From CAIXMG01 sp964550225 (GTDB lineage Bacteria; Patescibacteriota; Minisyncoccia; Phycocordibacterales; UBA1006), in contig CAZJXT010000031.1 in the NCBI GenBank assembly GCA_964550225.1, positions 1 through 6,190 of the forward strand: DNA of 6,190 nt. Direction: 5' to 3'. The position numbers and the translations under genes are program-made. The notes under the pieces are model-generated. The model saw only the letters and a list, made by a program, of their open reading frames with translations, was not told the DNA's origin and did no database searches. The number at the start of each line of letters is the position of its first letter. Position 1 is the first letter of the stretch. Below are positions 1 to 6,190 of this stretch, piece after piece.

Positions 1-2
1 AT

Positions 3-350
3 ACAGATGATCAAAAGAATGCAATGATTAAAAAGATGGGTGGTGAAATGGCAACAGTTGATGAACACGATGAAGATCTGGAATCTGAAGAAAATGATGA
101 CGATGATACAAAATCTAAATCAAAACGAACAGCAAAAATTTCAGTACAACGATACAAAGGACTTGGAGAAATGAATGCTGAGGAGTTGTGGGAAACGACA
201 ATGGATCCTGCTCGACGAATACTTAAACAAGTAACCGTCGATGACGCAATTGATGCTGACAAAACATTTGATATGTTGATGGGAACTGATGTATCAGTTC
301 GTAAATCTTTTATTCAGACCAACGCGAAAATGGTAGAATTGGATATTTAA
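3..350 (+). CDS. gyrB: DNA gyrase subunit B, C-terminal end (partial, 5' end outside window)
   Basis: GyrB is the ATPase and TOPRIM-bearing subunit of DNA gyrase, which works with GyrA to introduce negative supercoils. Only the last 115 residues are present; the frame is open to the left edge. The hallmark QRYKGLGEMN motif is at 147-176, followed by the family tail (LWETTMDP, ARRILKQV, then the RKSFIQTNA helix) and a terminal LDI, a common way for GyrB proteins to end. Just before the motif is an unusual low-complexity stretch: about 16 residues dominated by Asp and Glu (60-107), then a Lys/Arg/Ser-rich stretch (111-137). The gene ends with TAA directly before a hairpin terminator and converges on the small gene at 382-573. 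The paralogue ParE shares these motifs; the LDI ending and the likelihood of a single type II enzyme in a reduced genome favour gyrB, but this fragment cannot fully exclude parE. Confidence 0.87.
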   Translation, partial: TDDQKNAMIKKMGGEMATVDEHDEDLESEENDDDDTKSKSKRTAKISVQRYKGLGEMNAEELWETTMDPARRILKQVTVDDAIDADKTFDMLMGTDVSVRKSFIQTNAKMVELDI

Positions 351-351
351 T

Positions 352-380
352 AAAAAAACCCCTCATATGAGGGTTTTTTT
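352..380. terminator. Bidirectional intrinsic terminator between gyrB and the 63-aa gene
   Basis: A perfect 14-bp palindrome, CCCTCATATGAGGG (360-373), folds as a 5-bp GC-rich stem with an ATAT loop. Seven A residues precede it (352-358) and seven T residues follow it (374-380), so either strand yields a hairpin followed by a U tract. It starts 2 nt after the gyrB stop and ends 2 nt before the stop codon of the convergent small gene, so one element can end both transcripts. Confidence 0.9.
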
Positions 381-381
381 A

Positions 382-573
382 TTATTCCATTTCTGCTTTA
401 ATAATTAATTTTAAATCTTCAATTAAAGCTTCTTTTTCCTCAGCAAGTTCTTTCCAAAAAGATTTTAATTCTTTTGATTTAGTATCTTTTTGATACTCGT
501 TTTTAATTCTCCACAATGATCGTGCTTCTTGGGTTAATTGAGTCATCAAATTGTACAAATTGTTGTTTTTCAT
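382..573 (-). CDS. Small conserved-looking protein of unknown function (63 aa)
   Basis: I cannot assign a function. The 63-residue product begins with an Asn-rich segment (MKNNNLYNLM) and is otherwise strongly charged and probably helical throughout, with 12 Lys/Arg and 12 Asp/Glu. It has two tryptophans (W21 and W40), no cysteine, no signal peptide and no membrane segment. The pattern suggests two amphipathic helices joined near K29-K34, as in a helical hairpin. From memory it resembles short uncharacterised proteins annotated in Patescibacteria that share an N-terminal NNLYNLM-like segment and a central FW pair; this was not checked. It starts 6 bp after the thrS stop on the same strand, has no Shine-Dalgarno sequence, and is preceded by a good promoter inside the thrS 3' end. 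Its stop abuts a terminator. These boundaries, together with a frame that fills the space between neighbours, argue that it is a real gene. Confidence 0.75.
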   Translation of the reverse strand: MKNNNLYNLMTQLTQEARSLWRIKNEYQKDTKSKELKSFWKELAEEKEALIEDLKLIIKAEME

Positions 574-579
574 ATATGT

Positions 580-2334
580 CTATAATACACGATTCTTAAT
601 TTCTTGTGAAATCTTTTCAATAAAATCTTCAGCGGTCATTTGAACTCCAGTTTCAACTCCTCGAGTTTCAACTGTAATCATTCCGGCCTCGATATCTTTA
701 TCTCCAATAATAATCGTGTAAGGAGTTTTTGAATCTTTTGCCTTACGAATACGCTTCCCAAGATTATCAGATGAATCAAGATATTCTACGCGAACAAATT
801 GATTATGGAGCTTCTTGGCAATATCACGCGCCAAGTCTTCGTGATTTTCTCGAACAGGGAGAATATATACTTGAACCGGCGCAAGCCATGTAGGGAAATT
901 TCCTGCAAAGTGTTCAATAAGGAATCCGATGAATCGTTCATGAGTTCCAAGAGGTGCTCGGTGAATACATAAAGGTGTTTCAACAGTACCTTCTTTTGAG
1001 GTGTAGGTGAGCCCAAATCGTTTTGGAACTGCAAAATCTACTTGGTTGGTTGCAAGAGTAAACTCTCGTCCAATCGCGCTCCATACTTGCACATCAATCT
1101 TTGGTCCATAGAATGCTGCTTCATTAGGAACTTCAATATAAGGAATCTTTGAATCAATTAATACTTTGCGTACCATGTCTTCAGTCTTCTTCCAAAGTTC
1201 TGGTTCGTTTACATATTTCTCTCCAAGTCGTTTCGGATCATGAGTCGAGAATCGCATCACGTATTTATCCACTCCGAAGATTTGGAAATATTTAATATAC
1301 ATGTCGTTTACTGCACGGAACTCATCAGCGAATTGTTCCTCGGTACAATAAATGTGCGCATCGTTCATGTTTAACGATCGTACTCGCATGAGTCCAAATA
1401 ATTCTCCAGATTTTTCGTGACGGTAACATGTTCCATATTCAGCAAGTCGAATAGGAAGATCTTTGTAACTATGAGACTCTGCATTGAATACTGCATGGTG
1501 ATGCGGACAATTCATTGCCTTCAAATAATATTTCCCACCCTCGTATTCCATCGGTGGATACATAGAGTCTTCATAATACGGCAAGTGTCCAGATGTTTGA
1601 TACATCGTATCCTTGGCAATATGAGGAGTTTTTACTCGATCATATCCTGCGAGAAATTCTGTTTCCTTGGCAAGTTTTTCAAGCTCCTCAACGATGACAC
1701 CTCCTTTTGGGAGCCATAATGGTAATCCTGGTCCTACGAAATCAGAGAATGCATACAGATGCATATCTTGTCCTAATTTTCGATGATCTCGTTTTGCAGC
1801 TTCTTCTTGCTGTTTAATATATGCTTCAAGTTTTTCTCCAGACTCAAATGCTAATCCATAAATTCGTGTAAGCATTTTATTATCTTCACTTCCTCGCCAA
1901 TATGCACCCGCAATACGATCAAGTTTAAATGCGTCCGTAGAAATTTCAGCCGCAGGATTTTCAAGGTGCCCTCCTCGGCATAAATCAGTAAATCCACCGC
2001 AGGTGTAAAGAGTAATGGTTTCTCCGCGTTCTGCAATTTCATTAATCAATTCTTGCTTGTAAATATTTCCAGCAAAAGTTGCAAGAGCTTCTTCCTTTGA
2101 AACTTCTTGGTGAGAAAACTCGGTCCATTTTTTTAAGTTTTTCCGCATGGCAGTTTGAAATGTTTTCAAGTCTGTGTCAGTGATTTTTTGATCACCGAAA
2201 TCAATATCGTAATAGAATCCATTATCAATAGCCGGCCCCAAGGTCAACTGTGCGTTGGGATATTCTTCTAAAACCGCTTGAGCCAAGAGATGGGCAAGGG
2301 TGTGACGGAGATGCGATAATTGTTCTGGATTCAT
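580..2334 (-). CDS. thrS: Threonyl-tRNA synthetase, form lacking the TGS domain
   Basis: Cytoplasmic class II enzyme that charges tRNA-Thr with threonine using ATP. The 584 residues begin directly with the N2 editing domain, whose HxxxH (H11, H15) and CRGGH (C119, H123) match the residues that hydrolyse mischarged Ser-tRNA-Thr; many homologues have CRGPH. The catalytic core (about 190-480) has zinc ligands C276 (in NCPHHH), H327 (in NDAHIYC) and H458 (in CIHRAP), motif 2 around YRHEKSGELFGLMRVR (304-319) and motif 3 around APLGTHERF. The anticodon-binding domain begins at WLAPVQV (483) and runs to the end. The usual N-terminal TGS domain is missing. This is not a start error: upstream in frame there is no ATG, GTG or TTG before a stop at 2389-2391. 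An extended -10 lies just upstream, there is no Shine-Dalgarno, and the stop is 6 bp before the small gene. Identity is certain. Confidence 0.98.
   Translation of the reverse strand: MNPEQLSHLRHTLAHLLAQAVLEEYPNAQLTLGPAIDNGFYYDIDFGDQKITDTDLKTFQTAMRKNLKKWTEFSHQEVSKEEALATFAGNIYKQELINEIAERGETITLYTCGGFTDLCRGGHLENPAAEISTDAFKLDRIAGAYWRGSEDNKMLTRIYGLAFESGEKLEAYIKQQEEAAKRDHRKLGQDMHLYAFSDFVGPGLPLWLPKGGVIVEELEKLAKETEFLAGYDRVKTPHIAKDTMYQTSGHLPYYEDSMYPPMEYEGGKYYLKAMNCPHHHAVFNAESHSYKDLPIRLAEYGTCYRHEKSGELFGLMRVRSLNMNDAHIYCTEEQFADEFRAVNDMYIKYFQIFGVDKYVMRFSTHDPKRLGEKYVNEPELWKKTEDMVRKVLIDSKIPYIEVPNEAAFYGPKIDVQVWSAIGREFTLATNQVDFAVPKRFGLTYTSKEGTVETPLCIHRAPLGTHERFIGFLIEHFAGNFPTWLAPVQVYILPVRENHEDLARDIAKKLHNQFVRVEYLDSSDNLGKRIRKAKDSKTPYTIIIGDKDIEAGMITVETRGVETGVQMTAEDFIEKISQEIKNRVL
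582..610 (-). promoter_or_regulatory. Promoter of the 63-aa gene, inside the thrS 3' end
   Basis: On the minus strand TTCACA (610-605) and TATTAT (587-582) are separated by exactly 17 nt. Each matches the sigma70-type consensus at 5 of 6 positions. The -10 box ends 8 nt before the ATG at 573, so a start 6-8 nt downstream would give a 5' leader of 0-2 nt. The element overlaps the final codons and stop of thrS. It could be chance in AT-rich DNA, but both hexamers and the spacing agree. Confidence 0.55.
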
Positions 2335-2343
2335 ATAGGGATT

Positions 2344-2352
2344 ACTATAGCA
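2344..2352 (-). promoter_or_regulatory. Extended -10 promoter of thrS
   Basis: The minus strand reads TGC-TATAGT (2352-2344), a TGn-extended -10 with 5 of 6 matches to TATAAT. Only 9 nt separate it from the thrS ATG at 2334, so transcription should start within about 0-3 nt of the start codon. No recognisable -35 box lies 16-18 nt upstream (a C-rich stretch occupies that position), which is typical of promoters that depend on an extended -10. No ribosome binding site is present between this element and the ATG. Confidence 0.65.
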
Positions 2353-2393
2353 TTTTATGGGAAAATTGGGGAGGGGGAGTTGACAGTTTTAAT

Positions 2394-2426
2394 AAAAAAC
2401 GATACTCAATATGAGCACCGTTTTTT
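2394..2426 (-). terminator. Intrinsic terminator of dnaE
   Basis: AAAAAACG (2394-2401) pairs with CGTTTTTT (2419-2426). Inside, CTCA (2405-2408) pairs with TGAG (2412-2415) around a 3-nt loop, leaving a small internal loop between the two helices. On the minus strand the structure begins 3 nt after the dnaE TAA and ends in six T residues. It is nearly symmetric, but no plus-strand gene ends here, so dnaE is its evident client. It separates dnaE transcription from thrS, which has its own promoter 40 nt further on. Confidence 0.8.
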
Positions 2427-2429
2427 CTC

Positions 2430-5400
2430 TTACAAATTTTTCATCTTATCAATCAAGATACTCCGCTCACCATTTCGATCAGAAATTTTTCCTTTAATCA
2501 TTACCAAACTATCAACGACACAGAATTTTTTCAATTCCTCATATGATTTTGGAAACACGACACATTCAATCGATCCGGTCAGATCTGCAATACGAATAAA
2601 TGCCATCTTCTCATTTTTCGCTTTGGTATAAATTTCTTTACATTCTTCAATGATTCCCGCAAGTGCTGTTTCAAGTGGCGGTGTTTCGGCATGTTTGAGC
2701 ATTGAGACAGTAAGTTTTGCATTGTTTAATTGTTCAGCAAATTGTTCTAATGGATGACCTGTTACGTATAATCCTAATAATTCTTTTTCCCAAGCAAGTT
2801 GTTGTTTTTTAGAAATTGGCTCTGCTGGTTTCATTCGTAAATAGGTTTTTGGTGCATCATCAAATCCTGCAAACAATGATCCCTGTACTCCTGCATCTTT
2901 TGCAAGTTCTTTGTTGAACACCAACATGTCTTCGAGGTTTGCCATCAATTGTCCGCGTTCACCTAATGAATCCATGGCTCCGGACATAATCAGTGCCTCC
3001 ATAGATTTTTTATTGAGGTTGCGATGCAATACTCGTTGCAAGAAATCCTCAAGATTTTTAAAATGTCCGTTTTGTTTTCGTTCGGCGGTAATCGCTCGCG
3101 CAATTTCATCACCAAAGTTTTTAATGTTATTCAATCCGAATCGAATTTTTTTAGTCACTTCGCCGTTTTCTACAACTACGGTAAAGTCTTCGAATGATTC
3201 ATTAATATCAGGAGGTAAAATCACAAATCCCATTTTCTTGGCTTCGGCAATATACAAACTCACGGTTTCAATATCCCCTGATTCTGCGGTCATACATGCA
3301 GTCATGTATTCTGCTGGATAATTTGCTTTCAGGTAGGCTGTTCGATATCCTAACAATCCATAACTGGCAGCGTGTGCTTTGTTGAATCCGTATGCTGCAA
3401 ATGGTTCAATTTTTTTCCAAATATCATCGATTGTTTTTTCATCAAGTTCGCCAATCTCTTTGCATCCTTTATAGAATTTTTCTTTTTCCTTAGCCATTTC
3501 TTCGGGAATTTTCTTTCCCATAGCCTTACGGAATTTATCAGCATCAAGCCAGGTGTATCCTGCAAGGCGAATTGCGGTAATCAATACATCGTCTTGATAT
3601 ACCAAAAGTCCATATGATGCCTCAAGATCATCTTTGAGTCGAGGATCGGGGAATGTTATAAGTGCTGGATTTCTTTTACGTTCAATATATTCAGGAATTA
3701 CTTCCATTGGTCCTGGTCGATAAAGTGCCACCATGGCCATGAGATCTTCTACTTTGGTTGGACGGAGATCTTTAATGTATTTAGTCATACCAGATCCTGC
3801 CATTTGGAAAACTCCCATAGTTTCTCCTCGAGAAAGCATTTCAAAAACTTTTTTATCATCAAGAGGAATATTTTCCATATCAATATCAATTCCTCGAATA
3901 CGCTTTACACGTTTGACGGTTTCTGCAATAAAGTTCAAGTTACGCAATCCCAAGAAATCGAATTTTGGAATGTTTACCACACCGTCACGCCCTCCGGAAT
4001 ACATGTCATATTGAGTAATAATTTTTCCTTCACCTTTTGGGTCGTATTGAATAGGGGTAAAATCTGTAATATCAGGAGTAGGAGAAATTAATACTCCGGC
4101 AGCATGTACAGAAATATGTCGGACATTGCCTTCAATTTTTTTTGCCATGTCAATAATTTCTCGAGTTCCACGATCAGTATCATATTCTTCTTTGAGTTCA
4201 GGGATAATTTCCAACGCATGATCAATTGTCATAGGAAACCCTTGAGATCCCATAGGAATCATTTTTGAAATTTTATCTCCAGTAGCATATGGATAACCAA
4301 GTGCTCGAGCTACATCACGTACAGCACCACGCGCCGCCATCGATCCAAAGGTTCCAATTTGTGCAACAGCATGTTCTCCGTATTTACTGCGTGCATATGC
4401 AATCAAGTCATCACGCCGGTCGTCGGCAATATCCAAATCGATATCGGGAATTCCTGGTCGTAGTGGGTTTAAAAATCGCTCAAAGGGGAGTTTGTATTTA
4501 ATAGGGTCAACACTGGTAATTCCCATTACAAAGGAAACAAGTGATCCAGCAGCTGATCCTCGGGTGTTCGTATAAATTCCCATATTTGTTGCAGCATTTA
4601 CTAGATCTGCTTCTACCAAAAAGTAAGAAGAAAAACCTTTTTGTTTAATGACATCAAGTTCAAAATCAATACGATCTTTAATAATTCCTTCATAACGATA
4701 TCCTCGATTTTCAATACGACTCATGATTTCTTCGTATAATACTTCATCATAAGTTTTTCCTTCAGGGATGGGGTAGACCGGAAATCGCCAAGGAGTAAGT
4801 TCGATTTCAAGATCAACTAAATCAGCAACCTTCGAAGTATTTTCAATGACTTCAGGCATGTCAGCAAAAACTTCACATGCAGTTTTTTGGTCAATAAAAG
4901 AAAAGTTTCCTTTAAGTTCTTCCATACCCCCAGCGGTGTTAATTTTTAACAAGGTGTTGTGTGCGGCAACATCATCAGTACATAAATAGTGTGAATCCCA
5001 TGTTCCCACCATGAATAATCCGAACTCCTTGGATATTTTTTTCATTTCAGGAATCGTATGAATGTACCACTCTTGAAAGAAATCTGTTTCGGTATGATTC
5101 ATCACTTCGATAAACACATGTTCTTTTCCAAAGCATTCAATATAGAAAGTAATTAATTCACGTGCTTCACGATATTTTTTTTCTCGAAGAAGTGTTACGA
5201 ATTCAGATGCAGGGCATCCGGTTAAACAAATGAGACCTTCGCCATGTTGTTTCAACAAATCTTTATCCATGCGAGGTTTATAATAAAAACCTTCCATGTA
5301 GGATTTTGAAACGGCTTTCATCAAATTTTTATATCCTACATTGTTTCGTGCAATCAATGTGAGGTGATAGCGTTTATTATCAATTCCTGCATCACGATCA

Positions 5401-5639
5401 AAACGAGTGCGGTTTGCAATGTAGGTTTCAACTCCTACGAGAGGTTTAATACCAGCATCTTTGCAGGCTTTATAAAATTCAATCGCACCATACATAGCAC
5501 CATGATCGGTGAGTGCGAGCGCGGTCATACCAAATTCTTTAGCCTTTGCCACCAAATCCTCGACTTTTGAAAGTCCATCAAGGAGTGAGTAGTGCGAGTG
5601 CACATGGAGGTGTACAAATTTTTCATGATGGGTGCACAT
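2430..5639 (-). CDS. dnaE: DNA polymerase III subunit alpha (DnaE), short form
   Basis: Catalytic subunit of the replicative polymerase; 1069 residues from the ATG at 5639. The N-terminal PHP domain (about 5-280) opens with HLHVHSHYS and keeps all expected metal ligands: H12, H14, D21, H46, E71, H92, C142, D215 and H217. The polymerase core has the PDIDLDI motif with catalytic D401 and D403, the third aspartate D561 in KFDFLGL, the RPGPME segment (641-646) and FNKAHA (752-757). The HhH region is near 860-895, an internal beta-clamp motif QGSLF is at 919-923, and an OB fold (about 987-1069) ends the protein. The C-terminal tau-binding domain of the E. coli enzyme (1160 aa) is absent. A TTG at 5663 would add eight residues, but an extended -10 lies between it and the ATG, so I chose the ATG. 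No Shine-Dalgarno is visible. The gene is divergent from rnhB and closed by a hairpin at 2394-2426. Confidence 0.97.
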   Translation of the reverse strand: MCTHHEKFVHLHVHSHYSLLDGLSKVEDLVAKAKEFGMTALALTDHGAMYGAIEFYKACKDAGIKPLVGVETYIANRTRFDRDAGIDNKRYHLTLIARNNVGYKNLMKAVSKSYMEGFYYKPRMDKDLLKQHGEGLICLTGCPASEFVTLLREKKYREARELITFYIECFGKEHVFIEVMNHTETDFFQEWYIHTIPEMKKISKEFGLFMVGTWDSHYLCTDDVAAHNTLLKINTAGGMEELKGNFSFIDQKTACEVFADMPEVIENTSKVADLVDLEIELTPWRFPVYPIPEGKTYDEVLYEEIMSRIENRGYRYEGIIKDRIDFELDVIKQKGFSSYFLVEADLVNAATNMGIYTNTRGSAAGSLVSFVMGITSVDPIKYKLPFERFLNPLRPGIPDIDLDIADDRRDDLIAYARSKYGEHAVAQIGTFGSMAARGAVRDVARALGYPYATGDKISKMIPMGSQGFPMTIDHALEIIPELKEEYDTDRGTREIIDMAKKIEGNVRHISVHAAGVLISPTPDITDFTPIQYDPKGEGKIITQYDMYSGGRDGVVNIPKFDFLGLRNLNFIAETVKRVKRIRGIDIDMENIPLDDKKVFEMLSRGETMGVFQMAGSGMTKYIKDLRPTKVEDLMAMVALYRPGPMEVIPEYIERKRNPALITFPDPRLKDDLEASYGLLVYQDDVLITAIRLAGYTWLDADKFRKAMGKKIPEEMAKEKEKFYKGCKEIGELDEKTIDDIWKKIEPFAAYGFNKAHAASYGLLGYRTAYLKANYPAEYMTACMTAESGDIETVSLYIAEAKKMGFVILPPDINESFEDFTVVVENGEVTKKIRFGLNNIKNFGDEIARAITAERKQNGHFKNLEDFLQRVLHRNLNKKSMEALIMSGAMDSLGERGQLMANLEDMLVFNKELAKDAGVQGSLFAGFDDAPKTYLRMKPAEPISKKQQLAWEKELLGLYVTGHPLEQFAEQLNNAKLTVSMLKHAETPPLETALAGIIEECKEIYTKAKNEKMAFIRIADLTGSIECVVFPKSYEELKKFCVVDSLVMIKGKISDRNGERSILIDKMKNL

Positions 5640-5649
5640 AAGTTTGGAT

Positions 5650-5679
5650 AGTATAGCAGACAAGATACTTGTTGATGAA
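5650..5679 (-). promoter_or_regulatory. Extended -10 promoter of dnaE, with weak -35
   Basis: The minus strand reads TGC-TATACT (5658-5650), an extended -10 almost identical to that of thrS. TTCATC (5679-5674) lies 18 nt upstream as a poor -35, with 3 of 6 matches. The -10 ends 10 nt before the ATG at 5639, predicting a leader of about 2-5 nt with no ribosome binding site. The element lies downstream of the in-frame TTG at 5663 and so decides the dnaE start. Confidence 0.65.
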
Positions 5680-5700
5680 GGATAAAAAACGTGTCATATT
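5672..5700 (+). promoter_or_regulatory. Promoter of rnhB
   Basis: TTGATG (5672-5677) and CATATT (5695-5700) are 17 nt apart, each matching consensus at 4 of 6 positions. A TG at 5692-5693 makes the -10 a TGn-extended type. The box ends 6 nt before the ATG at 5707, so a normal start about 7 nt downstream falls on the A of the ATG, predicting a leaderless mRNA. The GAGAG at 5701-5705 is too close to the ATG to act as a normal Shine-Dalgarno. The -35 overlaps the weak -35 of the divergent dnaE promoter. Confidence 0.55.
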
Positions 5701-5706
5701 GAGAGC

Positions 5707-6190
5707 ATGAAAAAGTCACCCTCATGCAAATACATCGTTGGTATTGACGAAGTCGGGCGAGGACCTTTGGCGGGGCCGGTGACCGTGTGTGCTTTTGCGA
5801 TCCTTACAAAAAACCTAAAGCTCCTTGATCCTATTCATCCCAAAGACTCAAAAATGCTTTCAGAAAAAAAACGAGAAATCATTTCACAATCATTAAAACA
5901 ATTAGCCGCACAGAAAAAATGCCACTATGCCATTGCTTCAGTCTCGTCAAAGATTATTGATAGCAAGGGGTTGACCTATGCGATTACCTCAGCTGTTCAT
6001 AAGGCACTCGAAACATTGGATATGAATCCAAAGCAGGCGATGGTTTATCTAGACGGGGGATTACGCGCTCCAGAAATATATGTTCATCAAGAAACAGTCA
6101 TCAAGGGGGACGCAACCGTCCCTGTAATTTCATTCGCTTCGATTCTCTCCAAGGTTTTTCGTGATCTTGTGATTAAAAAATACGATATAC
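5707..6190 (+). CDS. rnhB: Ribonuclease HII, N-terminal part (partial, 3' end outside window)
   Basis: RNase HII cuts the RNA strand of RNA-DNA hybrids and incises at single ribonucleotides in DNA, starting ribonucleotide excision repair; it also helps remove primers. The first 161 residues are present and the frame is open at the right edge. They include the signature GIDEVGRGPLAGP with catalytic D14 and E15 and the GRG substrate-binding motif (17-19), DSKMLSEKKRE (47-57; usually DSKKLS), the third acidic residue D116 in VYLDGG, and the fourth, D135, in KGDATVPVISFASILSKV. All four catalytic carboxylates are therefore intact. The ATG at 5707 leaves a normal N-terminal length (about 13 residues before the DE pair), and the next nearby ATG is out of frame. 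The gene is divergent from dnaE with a 67-bp gap and probably starts as a leaderless transcript. Identity is certain; the missing part would be the C-terminal helices. Confidence 0.96.
   Translation, partial: MKKSPSCKYIVGIDEVGRGPLAGPVTVCAFAILTKNLKLLDPIHPKDSKMLSEKKREIISQSLKQLAAQKKCHYAIASVSSKIIDSKGLTYAITSAVHKALETLDMNPKQAMVYLDGGLRAPEIYVHQETVIKGDATVPVISFASILSKVFRDLVIKKYDI

Noticed and set aside
1417..1719. Plus-strand open frame of 100 codons inside thrS
   Set aside because: It is antisense to a strongly conserved synthetase core, has no start signals, and its product has no recognisable domain.
2338..2377. Four plus-strand G runs before thrS as a G-quadruplex
   Set aside because: The runs at 2338, 2359, 2368 and 2373 have one loop of about 18 nt and another of a single A; the arrangement is weak and they lie on the thrS template strand, where no RNA quadruplex would form.
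2380..2408. Plus-strand TTGACA at 2380-2385 as a promoter
   Set aside because: It is a perfect -35 hexamer, but there is no -10 at 16-18 nt (TACTCA lies there) and transcription would run antisense into dnaE with no gene to serve.
2335..2429. Riboswitch or T-box leader controlling thrS
   Set aside because: The 95-bp gap holds only the dnaE terminator and the thrS promoter; the predicted leader is at most a few nucleotides, leaving no room for a T-box or operator stem.
2911..3321. Plus-strand open frame of 136 codons inside dnaE
   Set aside because: It is the reverse-complement shadow of the DnaE C-terminal half; no promoter, no ribosome binding site, no recognisable product.
5640..5663. TTG start for dnaE at 5663, adding eight N-terminal residues
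   Set aside because: The added codons contain the TGC-TATACT promoter element, the residues do not resemble the DnaE N-terminus, and the ATG at 5639 gives the usual short lead into HLHVHS.

Overview
The window is AT-rich bacterial DNA carrying five protein genes, all housekeeping: the end of a type II topoisomerase B subunit (gyrB, + strand), a 63-residue protein of unknown function (- strand), threonyl-tRNA synthetase (thrS, - strand), the DNA polymerase III alpha subunit (dnaE, - strand) and the beginning of ribonuclease HII (rnhB, + strand). I found no RNA genes, mobile elements, CRISPR arrays or long repeats. Compact spacing, reduced domain architectures (ThrRS without TGS, DnaE ending at its OB fold), the small Trp-containing protein and the lack of Shine-Dalgarno sequences together suggest a Candidate Phyla Radiation (Patescibacteria, perhaps Parcubacteria) genome. 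That placement is inference; no marker in the window proves it.

Layout. gyrB ends at 350 and faces the 63-aa gene (382-573) across a short symmetric hairpin with A and T tracts (352-380), which can end transcription from both sides. The small gene starts 6 bp after thrS (580-2334) and appears to have its own promoter inside the last codons of thrS. A second hairpin (2394-2426) closes dnaE, and a TGn-extended -10 element lies just before thrS. dnaE is best started at the ATG at 5639, because the TTG at 5663 lies upstream of a well-formed extended -10. A 67-bp spacer then separates dnaE from the divergent rnhB (5707 onward, cut by the window edge), and the -35 regions of the two promoters overlap.

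The genes serve DNA topology (gyrB), replication (dnaE), removal of ribonucleotides and RNA primers from DNA (rnhB) and translation (thrS). Each gene whose start is visible seems to be its own transcription unit, with a -10 box only 6-10 nt before the ATG and no ribosome binding site. This suggests leaderless or nearly leaderless mRNAs. It is the most coherent unusual signal here. I see no undescribed multi-gene system.
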